The translations under genes and the position numbers were made by a program. A stretch of 64,000 bases of DNA, taken from assembly GCA_037367405.1 (NCBI GenBank), contig JAZKJV010004148.1, positions 2,170,501 through 2,234,500 of the forward strand. Direction: 5' to 3'. The notes under the pieces were generated by a model, which ran no database searches, was not told the DNA's origin, and worked only from the letters and a program-made list of their open reading frames with translations. The stretch comes from Ottelia alismoides (lineage: Eukaryota > Streptophyta > Magnoliopsida > Alismatales > Hydrocharitaceae). Shown here in pieces: positions 10,756 through 22,615 of this stretch. Numbering within the stretch: position 1 is the stretch's first letter; every line of letters begins with the position of its first letter.

Positions 10756-13100
10756 TATTTGTTCTTAGTTTTCTTAATGTTGGTGCACTCCTGAGTTGGA
10801 ATGAATTGGTCAAGGTACTCAGAGAAGGTTTCTGCCGACTCAGGGTAAGCCCATGCATATGTCTCAATATCATATAAGAAACACTTTTCCATGGTGAGAG
10901 CAGCGGAAAAGGAACAGTGGAGAGAGTCTCCGCATATTCATTCTCAAATGAGTTGATATTTATACATTCTTGTGTAATGTTGAAATGATCAAAGTGGTTG
11001 GAGGAGATTTCGGCCGACTCAGGATGTACTCATGCATGTTTCAGGATCATATGAGAAGTCATTTGCCATGGTGAGAGAAGCTGGAAATGAAACAGGGGAA
11101 GAGTCTTTAAACCAATAGTCTCTTCAGCAACCGTTATCTCAGGTGTAGAAATGGGGTAGGGCTCATCTACCGCTTGGTGGTTTTGGCAATTTATGTCTTC
11201 GTGGGTTAACTCAAAAATTTGTGGTTCTTCAAAGATTGGCTGAGATCGAAGTGCTCCCAATGCTGTAAAATTGATTTCCTGAGTCTCACACTCAATAATT
11301 GCTTTAGCTAATGCCATGAATGGCTTTCCTTGAATGATGGAAGACTGGGTGAATTCTCATTGATGCTTAGTATCAATGATCGTGAAGTCCACTTTGAGCG
11401 GACCACCTTCGAATGTAATGATGACTGAAATTGTTCCTCTCGGTCGCTTTATAGATCGATCAGTTAGTTGAACGATCCCTCTTATATTCCTGATTGTTCC
11501 AAGTTTGATCTTGTCAAGTACAGAGGTCAGGAGGATATTAATTGGTGAATCGTCATCGATGCACGCATGCGTAAATATTATGTCTTTGATTCCACAGTCA
11601 AATCTGGGCAACCGCTTCACTATGCGACTCTTGGTTTTTCTCCTCTACATCAAGGAGGTGGCCATTAATAAGATATGTCTTTCACTCTTTGTTCTTATCT
11701 GCCCGATTTTTTCATCATTAATTTGTTCATTACAAATCCTTTAAGATCAAGGATGTGTTCAATGGCATGTATAAAGGGAAGTTCAAAAATCAGTCTTTTC
11801 TCCAACGATTCACTTAGAGCAGGATCCAAATTCTTCTGATCTTCTTCAGTTTTAAATTTTATGCATTTTTCTGGATTTTCAATTTTTTGGGTGTTTTTGA
11901 ATATTTCAATTTTTTTGTATTTTCTGTATGGTGTGTGGATGTGGTGTTTTCCATAGATGACGAAGGGTTTTGATATGCCAAGTCAGAGTTAGAATCAGAA
12001 TTTTTCCTAGGGGAGTAATAGGCAGAGGTGTTGATGTCAGGATCATCCTTAGGGTGATCATAGTCGCTAGGCTTCTGAATATCCTTAGAATTTTTAAAAT
12101 GAGATCCAATCTTTTCCTCAAATATTTTTATATCTGAGTTACCATAGAGTGAAATTACTTGGTCGGTGAACTTTCTAAATTATTCTTCTATTAAATTATA
12201 TCTCTTATTCATCCACGAAATATCATCCTCAAAAATCTTTTCATGACCAATTATGGGAGCAGTGGGTGTGTGTTCTTGTTTTTTAATTTGAGATTCAGTA
12301 ATTTCATCTTCCATTTTCCTTTGTGAGCTAAAAGGAGATTCTCTTGGAATATCCAATATATGATTGTTATTTTCTATAAATTCCACCTAATAAATTATGG
12401 AAGGAGTATGCTCAGTGGAAGGCTTTTGCGGGAATCTGTAGGTCTCTTACTCAGCATGTCGTGACTCCGGCATGCAATTTTGGTTTGAGTAGAGTCTACT
12501 TCCATGGTCATCGTTGATTGTATCCCCAAATAATGGTCATGCAAGGGTCATATGTGTCGATATCATCAGTCGTGCCCTCTGTATGTGTAGGCTAATCGAA
12601 GGAGAGGTATTCTGGTTGGTCAATATGTATTTGATCATTATGGTCAATCTAACACTGATGATCGTTAAGTGTGTGCCTCTCCTTGTGGTTTGATCGGGCA
12701 ATCATATTATTCCAAAAGGTCAAAGAAAGATGTGGATTTGTGTAGTATTGACCTATCACAACAAAATTGTGAGGAATGAATGAAGGTGGTTGGGTTTGGT
12801 CTCTCGGCTAATCATGAGTCTCAAAAGTGATTTGATCTAGAAATGGTTCATTAGTTTTGGCGAGAAATCGAGAACAAGATGGTTGAGTCCAGGATGGCAA
12901 GTGAACAAGTGTATCAAAGGCTGGGGAAGGTGGCAAATATGGAATGTCGAATTCAATCGGATGATTGTGAATTATAGATCTCACTAGATTCATTCAAGGG
13001 TGACTGTCTTTCACAAATATTGGAGGATATTTGATAGAAGAGGGTTTGGATGATTTTGGTCTAATCGAGACAAATTCATTTTTGTAATATAGATTAGAGG
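10756..13100 (-). pseudogene. old Athila-type gag and protease remnant
   Basis: On the minus strand, 11,357-11,620 encodes a decayed retropepsin-like domain. It has the NILLTSVLDKIKLGT and QLTDRSIKRP blocks, which align with the protease of the element at 57,704-57,937 (NLLPAALLDRFELGT, QFADRSVKR). The DSG active site is degraded to a D-rich run. Downstream, 11,030-11,317 is the linker between protease and RT. Upstream, 12,180-12,386 is a charged helical stretch with MNKRYNLIEE, typical of the end of Athila gag, and 12,808-12,993 is another gag-like fragment. Many stops and frameshifts interrupt it. The left end is cut at the copia LTR border. Confidence 0.7.
10782..11106 (-). repeat. imperfect direct repeat of about 170 bp
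   Basis: 10,782-10,935 and 10,951-11,106 are weakly similar in the same order. Shared words include 'ccgactcagg', 'ccatggtgagag' and 'gagagtct'. It lies in the protease-to-RT linker of the old minus-strand element. Identity by eye is about 60-70%. Confidence 0.45.
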
Positions 13101-14602
13101 GAAACTCGGACCATTGTCCTGTCAAAGGAGGTTGATGATGAATTGATATGGTTGATCTCGGTGCAAGTGCACAACATATTCACAAGAAGAAAATTGTTTA
13201 TCAAGGAGGGTGATGGCACAAGTGTGCAACCTTTGTTCTTCGAAATCGGTTCACGTACACCAATGCAAACACAATTTATGTTTTCAATTTTAGTTGGTGA
13301 TAAATTCAATCTTGGAAAAAATATAGCGAGTTGTTACGTGCCGGAAATTTTCTTAAAGATGGGCCTGAATTCTTACGACCAGTTGCACCAACTTCATCCA
13401 GTGTGGGTATGGATGTATGTACTAATCGTAAAACGGCTACCCGTGTTACTTAAGGATGGATACTTATGCAGCGTGCTTTAAATGAACCACTCTGCTATCG
13501 AAATCCTGACCGTTTACCGGCTACCCGTAGATCCTCACTGAAAAGTAACGATTTGTTTTAGAATCACTAGTTTGAATGATGATTTTGGAGCAGGGCTCTA
13601 ACCTTAAGTATCGTCTCTCGCTCCCTCAGATAAAAAAATGAATCCAGGTCGGGGTTGCTCTCCCGCAAAAATTATTGATTTTATGGGTTATTTAAAGTCA
13701 TCTATATTTGGCAGTCCCAATTTCAATTAGGTGATCACTGGTAAATTAGGTGAGCACAAATACACATCTACCGTCCAGTCCCAATTTCCAGAATTATGTG
13801 ACAAAACATGAGGGAGAAATTTAGAAAAAGCTGATGCACGTAAAATAATGATGTATGCTCATATAGAAGACTTACAGTGATTCCTCGCAATCTCCATGTG
13901 GCATGCAATACAAGAATTGAAAATTTTAATCTATATGAATGCAAGCCAATGAAAACTGCACCTAGTAGGAAGTCCCATTAGCTGTGAAGAATTGATTTGG
14001 ATTTGACTAAATTGAACGATTTAATGTGCATCTCAATTAATGTGAAGTGTAGTCCTAGGTTCTACGAGCACAATCAATAATTATAGAAGCTCTAATAGTT
14101 GTATGTGTAGGTCTAATGTACGAGACTCTCAAGTCAGGCCCTACCCTCACTGGAGAGTTAAACATGCCACAACACACCACAAAAAAGTTCAAGGTCTTGT
14201 TACACACGCGAGAGTCCAAACGGACACCGCTAGAAATGACCAGTTAATTTCAAAAATTAAAGTAGTAGAAAAACAAATCCTAGATTCTATGCTCTCTCAC
14301 GACACGACTCGATCTCAAATTACGTATTTCGAGCTTTGGTAAAGATGCGTTGGTTTTTGGGAGAAACCGCTCCACGCACGTTTGGTACCTCGCAAGAAAA
14401 ATAAGAGAGAGAGTGTGTAAGAAAGTGACAGCAAAGTTTAATCAAAAATAAAATAATAAAATAATTGTAGAAAAAAATAAAATAAAATAAATGTAGAAAA
14501 GAGAGAAAAAATGGGAAATATACAGTGACGATTCGGGGGTCAGACTACCTGAATGTGGAAAACTGAACAAAAATTTTTAGAAAAAAAACTAAGATGTTTA
14601 CA
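13101..14602 (-). other. leader (5' untranslated region) of the old minus-strand Athila element
   Basis: This lies between the PBS at 14,603 and the gag remnant. It shares leader landmarks with the other minus-strand leaders, such as 'ccgtttaccggctacccg' at about 13,510, also present near 44,250, and the 'gatcctcactgaa' block. The ORFs at 13,143-13,481 and 14,103-14,342 look like chance frames. Confidence 0.65.
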
Positions 14603-14620
14603 TCTCCGGCAACGGTGCCA
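14603..14620 (-). promoter_or_regulatory. primer-binding site, tRNA-Asp type, decayed
   Basis: The reverse complement reads TGGCACCGTTGCCGGAGA. It differs at two positions from the 18-base PBS at 53,262-53,279, which is complementary to the 3' end of plant tRNA-Asp. It lies two bases inside the LTR end. Confidence 0.85.
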
Positions 14621-14622
14621 TA

Positions 14623-17600
14623 TGACGATTTCTAAAATGCCTATGTTAATTTGTAAGAACAAAGTTTTAATTTTATCGTTGTAATTACGTCGGGGATTTG
14701 GAATCGCTCAAGAATTAACCACAGGAAATTTAGTCAATATTAATCAACGTGGTTTTATCTCTATTTTACATGGGCATGTCCCAAGGTCGAACTCAAGGGG
14801 GCAAAGGAACAACATAGTATTTTGTCGATCAAAGCTCTTGCACGATTTTCGAGGTGTTATTTTTCGGTATTTGTTAAATGCAATTTGGGATGTAAAATTC
14901 AAATTAGACCAATATTAAGGACCTGAAAATAAATATCAATCAAACGATATCCAAAAATTATGAAATTTGGCCTAGATGTAAAAAATTATAAAATAAATGT
15001 ACTGTAGTTTTTTAAGAATTTTTGGATGAAATATTAATATTTATGAATATACAAATGCAAACACGATGAATTTCAATAATTATTTATCATAAATATGAAA
15101 CCTAATTATTTTTAAGGGAAAAATCTATCCAGATTTTATCACTAGGTTATAGATCTTAGAAAAATCCTAAACCTCAAAAATATTAGATTTAATACCTATT
15201 AAATATCAAAAATTGAAATATGCAAAATGATTTTTACAGAGCAAAACAAGTATGCAAATGCAATTCTTTTCGGGAACAATGTTAAACACAATTAATTCTC
15301 GAATTCATGAATTTATGGAAAATTTTCGAGTAGTGGTTAATTTAATATGAATTTCCAAGCATAGAATGGGAAAAATATGCAATTTTCCACAAGAATATTA
15401 ATTAATAATTAACCACATACCACAAAAATGTTACAAGCATGCAATATGGTAGAGGAAAATTGTAGAACATCATGCTAATTTTTGATAAATAAAACGATGT
15501 AATGTAGAGGTTCAAAATGTGACAAGAACTCAAGGGTCTTAATGCAAAATTACAATAAATATATAACGTAGAAATTGTAATCGAAGGATTAATGCGTAAT
15601 TACATACAACCTGAGGAGTGTCTTTGCAAAATTGCTAGAGGCGCACATGCGTCACACCTACGCTCTGGATGGTGGGACCTGGTTGTGAATCAGTGGAAAG
15701 TCGGGGATGTACGTGAAATTTACCCAAGTGGTCATGTGCATAGAACGTGACCCATGGGTGCTGGACTTGTATGATGATCCGCCAATGTAGTGGGTGTGCC
15801 TTTGCAAAATCCCTTCCCCCATGTGTGCAGATCACGTGAGGGGAGGGCACTTCATCCTGGAGTCTGTGCACTTGATGATGGAGGAGGCCGGTGGTGTTGA
15901 AGAGGAGCCGTGGTAGAGGATGCTTTAGGAGGCATCATTGACTTAAGTAGCAGCGACGAAGAAGAAGGAAAAAGCCTAGAGAGGCACCGGAGTTGGGTCT
16001 CGCTTGCTCGATGAAAAATGGTGCATAGCAGAGGGACTTTTGCCAGAGACGAAGGAATTGAAGCTTAAAGCGACAACCTCAGTGGCTAATGACGCTCGAG
16101 GGAAGAACCTAGAGGGGAGTTACATGGAGGCCCTGGGCAGGACCTAGAGAGGTGGCTTGACAGTGGCCATCGATGATGGGTGCGGTGGAGAAGATATGTA
16201 GTGGTGGTGGGAAGAAGACGAAACAAGGTACGACGGAGCACCAAAGTTGTGCGAGGCGAAGGAGGAACCATGCTCTGGTGTTGTCACCTTCGGAGTGGGT
16301 TCTTGATCCTTCCTCTATCGTAGAAATGGTGGATAACAGTGGTAGGGTACCTGGAGAAACAAGCTCGACTACTATGGGGTCGGAGCGAGGGCAACTGCAG
16401 AGGATGCGCTGCAACAAGGCTAAGAAGCCTTGGATCTCGCAACAGTTGTCGGAGGAGGTTGGTAGGAGTTGTCACCGCCGTCAGACCTAGAAGCTCCCTT
16501 GTACTGATTGTGTCGACGGATGTTGGTAGTGGGCTTGACGGAGATAACCGGAGCGAAGGCAGCCGCAGGCGTAGGAGTGCAATAGACGGTTCTGTCACCT
16601 CCGAACCTTCTTCTTGTAGGTCTAACGATTGATTGGAACGAGAGGGGGTAGTAATGGTTTTTCTATAGGATGATGGGGGTCGGCCAAATCAGGAGGTGCG
16701 AGGCGGCGGTCAATCGCGCGAGGAGGGGGAGAGGGCTTCCTGAAGGATTCGACAGGGCAGTCGGTAGTGATTTACAGTGGTGTAAAAGGGGAAATGGGAA
16801 GGTGATTGGTGGCGGAGATGTTGCGGTGGAGGCAACAAGGTGCGCCCGATCTGGAAAGGGGGACGTGACACACTGAGGTAGGGGAAGAGAGATAGGTCAT
16901 CCGATCAGCCGAGATAGGACGACTGATCAAGCGCCATGTGACATTACTATAATTTTTTATTTTCTTATTAATATTTTTTAATGATATTTTTTATGAAAAT
17001 AAATGAAAAAAATCCCAAAATGGGAGACACGTGACGGCTCCAGGAGCAGCCACATGTCAGCCGCAGAAAATTCGAAAAATAAAATATAATGATAATTTAA
17101 AAAGAAATAGAAAACAACCTCGACTTGAAAAATTTTCTTTATGAAAGTTACTCGTCCCGATGAGATCTACAACTTTCAAGAGTCCAAAACCAAAATCGAT
17201 AATTAGCACAAAGTAATATTTTTGGGGTATCCCATGTACATAGGATACCTCGATTTTTGGGTTTTCTATTTTTTTGTCATTTTAAACTAGATAAAAATCC
17301 AAAAAAATAGGATAAAATCAAAGATACAATTTTACACATAAATCTATTTTTTTTTCATTTTTATAATTATCAGAAATAAAATAAAGCATGAAAAGACATT
17401 TATTATACAGACAGTTAGTGATGACTCATACTCAGTTAATTTCTTTAATTTGAAGTTCATTTTGGATTAGGATTTTAAGCATTTTAATAAATCTTTTATC
17501 AAATAAGAGAAATGAAAAGGAAATAAAATAATAATGAGTCTATTATGTAAAGGAAATAATAGGTCAAAAAATGATAAAATACAAAATGCACAAAAAAGGC

Positions 17601-18084
17601 CAAAAAACAAACTTTCACATATGAGCTTTGATTCACTTGAACTTGGTCTTGTTTTGAAGGTAATTGAATTTACATTTGTTCAAAAATGAGTAGGAACAAA
17701 TAGGACTCTATGTGAAGAAGATATCAAAGTTATAGTCCGGAAATCCTATAACTAGGGTTTGGGTTTTTGGTCCACCTATTCAGGTTAGTGAATTTTTTGT
17801 ATTTTTCATTTATTATTGTTAGTAATACGTACATAATGGAGTGGTTTCAAGTCATTTAAAGTTAGCATGAATTAGTTAAAAATTGGTGAAGTTAGGCTAT
17901 TTTACAAGTCATTTGGGTTGGGATTTTTGAATTCTTATTTTGTGCAATTATGAGTGATAAAATGTGATTCTTATCAATTCATGTATGAATGCTAATTATG
18001 CAGAGTAAATGAAGAAATGCCAATGAATTTTAAGGATTTAAGCTTAATACATGATTTTTAGATTGATGAATCTGAGATTCATCA
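14623..18084 (-). mobile_element. Athila-type 5' LTR, 3.46 kb, minus strand
   Basis: The outer end at 18,064-18,084 is the palindrome TGATGAATCT-G-AGATTCATCA. The inner end (…TCGTCA on the minus strand) abuts the PBS. It has the family architecture: AT-rich arms and a GC-rich core at about 15,630-16,920. The 'ggtcgaactcaaggg' block near 14,785 matches the 3' part of the other Athila LTRs. It is much diverged from them, so it is an older insertion or another subfamily. The overlapping ORFs on both strands at 16,086-16,876 lie in the GC-rich core and show no recognisable protein. Confidence 0.8.
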
Positions 18085-18430
18085 TTAATTTCCTGGAATA
18101 ATTATGAATAATTTTTTATGAAATATTTAGTGAAAATTATTTCTGTAATTGACATTGGCTTACGAAAAAATTTATTAGATATGATCTAGATCACAAATTG
18201 GTTACTCAATCTTCCTTCCAACAAATAATTTTGCTTGAATGGGATTGTGAATTTGTTTAGAAAATTTCCTTATAATATATATAAAATTGGTTATTATTAT
18301 TATATGGTATAACATAGGTTGAAAAATCGATTATCATCTCATGTACAAAGTGATCAATTTTGCATTATCCTAACCAGAGCCAGATATGGTGTCTACTCAG
18401 GGAGCGCTAGGGTAACATGTTGCTCCGTGA
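18085..18430. other. unassigned AT-rich spacer
   Basis: This is the flank between the outer end of the minus-strand LTR and the start of the tandem duplication. I see no ORF, LTR end or RNA gene in it. Confidence 0.5.
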
Positions 18431-18666
18431 ATGGTATGTCCCACTCCCATCAGTATTGGCCATCACAGCGGGTAGGGAAGGGATAATGCTTGAAGGGATC
18501 ATGATGTATTTTTCTAATTATTAAAATTCAAATAATCAGTATTTTTGAGATAATACCCTCCTTTCATGTAACAATGAAGTTTGTTGGCTGACTAAATTGG
18601 ATTGATTATTTATTTACTATGATTAAATTAGTTAAATCCACATAAAGGCCGAATTGGGAATGCAAG

Positions 18667-18879
18667 TTGGACTTGCAAGGCGGAATGTCTTTTCACTTCT
18701 TTTTATCTGTGTTGCAGGTTGTCGTATTATTGGGATCTGACAAAGATAAGAAAGGAGATCCCGGGTCTTACTTGAGCTATATTAGTAAGTATATCTCTAA
18801 GACTGAAAGTGATTTAGGGAATGAACATTCAGTGTTGACAAGGCAAGTCAACTTTAATATCAAAATTCCTAAATCATAA
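18667..18879 (+). CDS. small ORF of unknown nature, possibly an exon-like fragment (unit A)
   Basis: This is a 70-codon frame with no family I recognise. The stretch is preceded by a pyrimidine-rich run ending TGTTGCAG at about 18,718, which resembles a splice acceptor. The part after it (GSDKDKKGD, YLSYISKYISK, VLTRQVNF) is kept in the copy at 26,230-26,631. Because the copies arose by segmental duplication, that conservation is not proof of coding. It could be a captured gene fragment or chance. Confidence 0.2.
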   Translation: MDLQGGMSFHFFLSVLQVVVLLGSDKDKKGDPGSYLSYISKYISKTESDLGNEHSVLTRQVNFNIKIPKS

Positions 18880-19900
18880 CAAAATATGTATATATATATA
18901 TTTATTTATATATCTACGCAAATTTCTTATTGCTTATAATCCTTCATTAAACGCACTCAATACTATACTCAAAATAACCAGTAAAATATAATGGATTGGA
19001 TCTATGATCAAGATATTGTATGGACACATATTGTATGTGGTTGCAATGTACAAGTTTTCACGTAATAATGAGAAATGACAACTAATTAGACAAAAGGACA
19101 ACAATCTAGGGTTCGTGTGTCTCTATAGTCTTGATCTCTCATGAAATGTACTTTGGAGTGACATGTCGATGATAATCGTAATTGTCAAATAATCCTTATG
19201 AAATCTAAGATGTTTCTGGCATACATATGTGCTCTCAACATTTATTCATGAATGACATAGTTCACTATGCAGTAATGGTGGTTCGATAAGAGGTGATTTA
19301 CTAAAAAAATGTTTGAGTACCCACACGAACCAAAGGCCTTAAGAGTTAACAAGTATGCAGATACGATAAGTGTCATCATTCTACTATCTATACTCAAGTC
19401 ATTCATGAAGCTTCATAATATTCATATTGTATGAATTGAATGAAGCATGTATAAATGTTGAAATACTCTTATTTGAAATATTTTGACTTCAACATAACAG
19501 TTCTTTTGTCTAAATCAATGGTTGTTAATAGATGAAGAGAGCATAGTGGAAGCATGGTTGGACCCAATTTAGAAAAAAAACAAAAGAGTTTTCTGCACTT
19601 TTATGACATCCATACATATGACATCCATAGCTTGAATGAATGCCAATACTACAATAAGTCAATGTGTTGATAGTATGACTATCAAGTCCATCTAGGGTCC
19701 TAAGAGAAAGACTCGGATAGTGCATCTGAATAATCTATATCTACATATCATCATTGAAATCTACTTTCTTATTTGATATGATTAAAGTCTGATAATTGTA
19801 TCTCATTATTCTAATAATGCTTGCAATTGATTGCATATGTTTTAGAAGACCAAAAAATTTGATCTTAAGGTTTAATAGTCATCTACATGGATATTAACGC
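18880..19900. other. unrecognised region upstream of the copia pol remnant
   Basis: AT-rich and free of long ORFs, this is shared with unit B (about 26,440-27,450). By position it could be the leader and gag part of the copia element, but no gag motif (zinc knuckle) can be seen. The minus-strand frame at 19,525-19,725 has no recognisable product. Confidence 0.4.
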
Positions 19901-22600
19901 AATTGTTGCAACAATCTCTATTAGATAGATAAACTTCATACTTTCAGTGGGAGAGCCCTAAGTCTTATAGAATGTCTCTATGACCTAGATATTAGAATAA
20001 GCACATTGATTATTTCTAAATGTAGGAAATAAAAATGAATTCTGGAATAGACCTATTATAAAGAGTTATGATGGATATATTTCAGATAGTAATCTAATAT
20101 CTAGAGGATTCTACTAAATTAGAATATCAATAAATGGTTCATTATCATTTCTAATATTGAAAAATAAACAATAAAATATCAATAGGTGAATGAAGAACAT
20201 TTGACAGTGATCTGGCAATTAGCCATGGACATATGTCTATTGATGGGATCAAAATATTAGTAAGAGATGAAGCTTTAGAATGTCTGAAATTTCAAATCTT
20301 ACATACTTTTGAATATTGTATTAAAAGTAGAAAATTTCCAATTCACCCTTCTCTGCAAATGGTGTTAGATGTCAATGTATTTCAGATCTCATACATATTG
20401 ATGTATGTGGATCATCTATATCATAATAAACATAAATGATATGTGATATCTACTGAAGATTATTTGTGATATGAGATTTCCTCCCTTCACCTTATAAACC
20501 TTTGAAACATTCAAAGATTTCACAATTTTGGCTTAGAACCAAAGTCTGAAAGAAGATGAATTGAATTTGATCTAACATAGGTAGCTTTCACCTATTAGAT
20601 GACTTAAAGGAATACCTTATGGAGATATGTCCTATCTCACTACTCCTAATACACCTAAACTCAACAGAGTGATAGGGAGATAAAATTAGATCATGTGTGA
20701 CAGGATATGATCAATCATGAATCGTAGCATAATTACCTCTTAGTTTTTAGGTGTATATCGTAGAAAAGACTACAATATCTATCCTTTATAAGATTCCATG
20801 CATATCTAAATCTGAACATCCTCATAAGCTATGGTTTGGAACCTAGCCTAGTGTTGGACACTTAAGTATTTAGGGTTGCTTGGTTCATAGCTTTGTCATG
20901 AATGCAAGTAAGCTGGAATCTAGCACCAAAGAGTGCTACTTCATTAGGAAAATATAAGTTGGTATTGGATACCTACATTATGACCTTGAGATTCTTAAAA
21001 TATCTCTTCTCTAAGGATATGATTCTTAGAGGAAGACTCTCTTGAGAATTACGGTGAAAATGAAGTGAAGGAACTCATTTAATCTTGAGAAGATAATGTG
21101 GCTCCTCAAATTGGAAACTAAAAGGACAATTAAAGATCAAACACTAATACATCTTCAAATGAGTTTGAGGATGGATTCTATGTGTCTTTTAAGTCTGACA
21201 ATGATATAACTTCATGTTATGATGCTTCTGAGGATCATGACATGGAATGATGGATGTTAGCAATAATTTCTAAAGAAGACTTCATATACAAGTGTTGTAT
21301 GTAGACCCTCAATGATACACATATAATAGGTGTAAATGGATCTTCAAGAGAAAGAGGAAACCTAATGAGAAGGTAGAGACCTTCAAAGAACGACTCGTAG
21401 CCATGAACTACACACCAAAGATAAGACATTGCTTGCAATGAGACTTGCCCTTCAATGACCATGCTTATACCCATCAAAATATTGCTAACTATAGCTACAC
21501 AAGTTGACTTTGACATCTCAAGAGGGAAGTCAATATTGCATTCCTCTATGAATACCTCTCTGAGGTTATCCATATGAAGTAGCCCCAAGGCTTCATAGTT
21601 GAGGAAAGTAATGTGTGCAAGTTGAACAACTCCATCTATGGACTCAAATAAGCTTCTTGTAGTTGGAACATCAGATTACGAGAAATTATAAATGTTATGA
21701 TTTCAGAAAGAATCTTGACGGACCATGTGAAGCTTAGTCAGAATGCCACTATGTTCATCGTGCTAAATGAAGATGATATCCTAATCATTTGGAATGATAT
21801 AAGGATAGTAATGAGTGTTTATAATTTCGCTATTCCATACCTTCAGATATGTTCTCAAAGATACCCTATAGATCTTAGTTCTGAAGTTGTTTAGATGCAA
21901 AGAGAAGAGGATATTGGGACCGTCACATTAGCGGTACATCTTAGACATTTTCATTTTCCAGAAAATTCCCATAGAGGCTTCTTTTCCTTAAGATATGGTA
22001 TTGACCTATCTAAAGGGATAGCACCTCAAAAGAGTTTAGGACATGAATACCCTAGTGCATCAGCTTTGGTAAGTTCGGTGTATGCTAGACGTGTACAAAA
22101 GTCAGATGTTTGTCATGCAATGGGAGTAGTAAGTTGTTAGTAATCCTACTATGAAGATAAAATATTTGATTGCATTAATAACAATATCATAAAAGAGGAC
22201 AAGACTTTCGAGATAGTGATCTATGAGTCTTATTTTCAAGAACTTAAGACTTTATAGATAGCGATCTGAATGGTTTTAATGACTGATACCTTAGGAGATA
22301 GAGATCTCTAGTAATATGGGTATTTTGTTAAGGATAATGGATAATTCATACTGGTTATAATGATTATTGAATTGTATCGTTAAAAACATTATAATGAACA
22401 AGATTGAGTGTTGATTGCCAAAGATGCAACATTTACATTGGATGCGAGCACAATTACTAGGAGATATGCAAGTGCCATAAAAGGACTTGGCATAATCTCT
22501 TGGGAACAGAGTCACTGATCGACCAACCTAGCTATTTTTCTAAATAGCCTATGATTATCACATGAGTGTGGGTTTAAAGATTAGCATGTTAATGACTCTT
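19901..22600 (+). pseudogene. degenerate Ty1/copia pol (unit A)
   Basis: It aligns in order with the copia pol at 5,350-8,200. The end of protease and GAG-pre-integrase is at about 19,930-20,400 ('agaatgtctctatgacctagat'; frame 20,233-20,439). Integrase remnants are at about 20,400-21,000. RT is at about 21,300-21,960, where 'tgtaaatggatcttcaagag' is conserved and the YVDD site is changed (about 21,765). RNase H is at about 22,050-22,500. Stops and frameshifts occur every few dozen codons, and the frames at 21,697-22,140 are only short pieces. It is followed by a PPT (CTAGTGGAGAT) and its LTR. Confidence 0.8.
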
Positions 22601-22615
22601 TTTGCTAGTGGAGAT

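Noticed and set aside
16086..16876. Overlapping ORFs on both strands
   Set aside because: They lie in the GC-rich core of the minus-strand LTR 14,623-18,084; no frame resembles a protein family.
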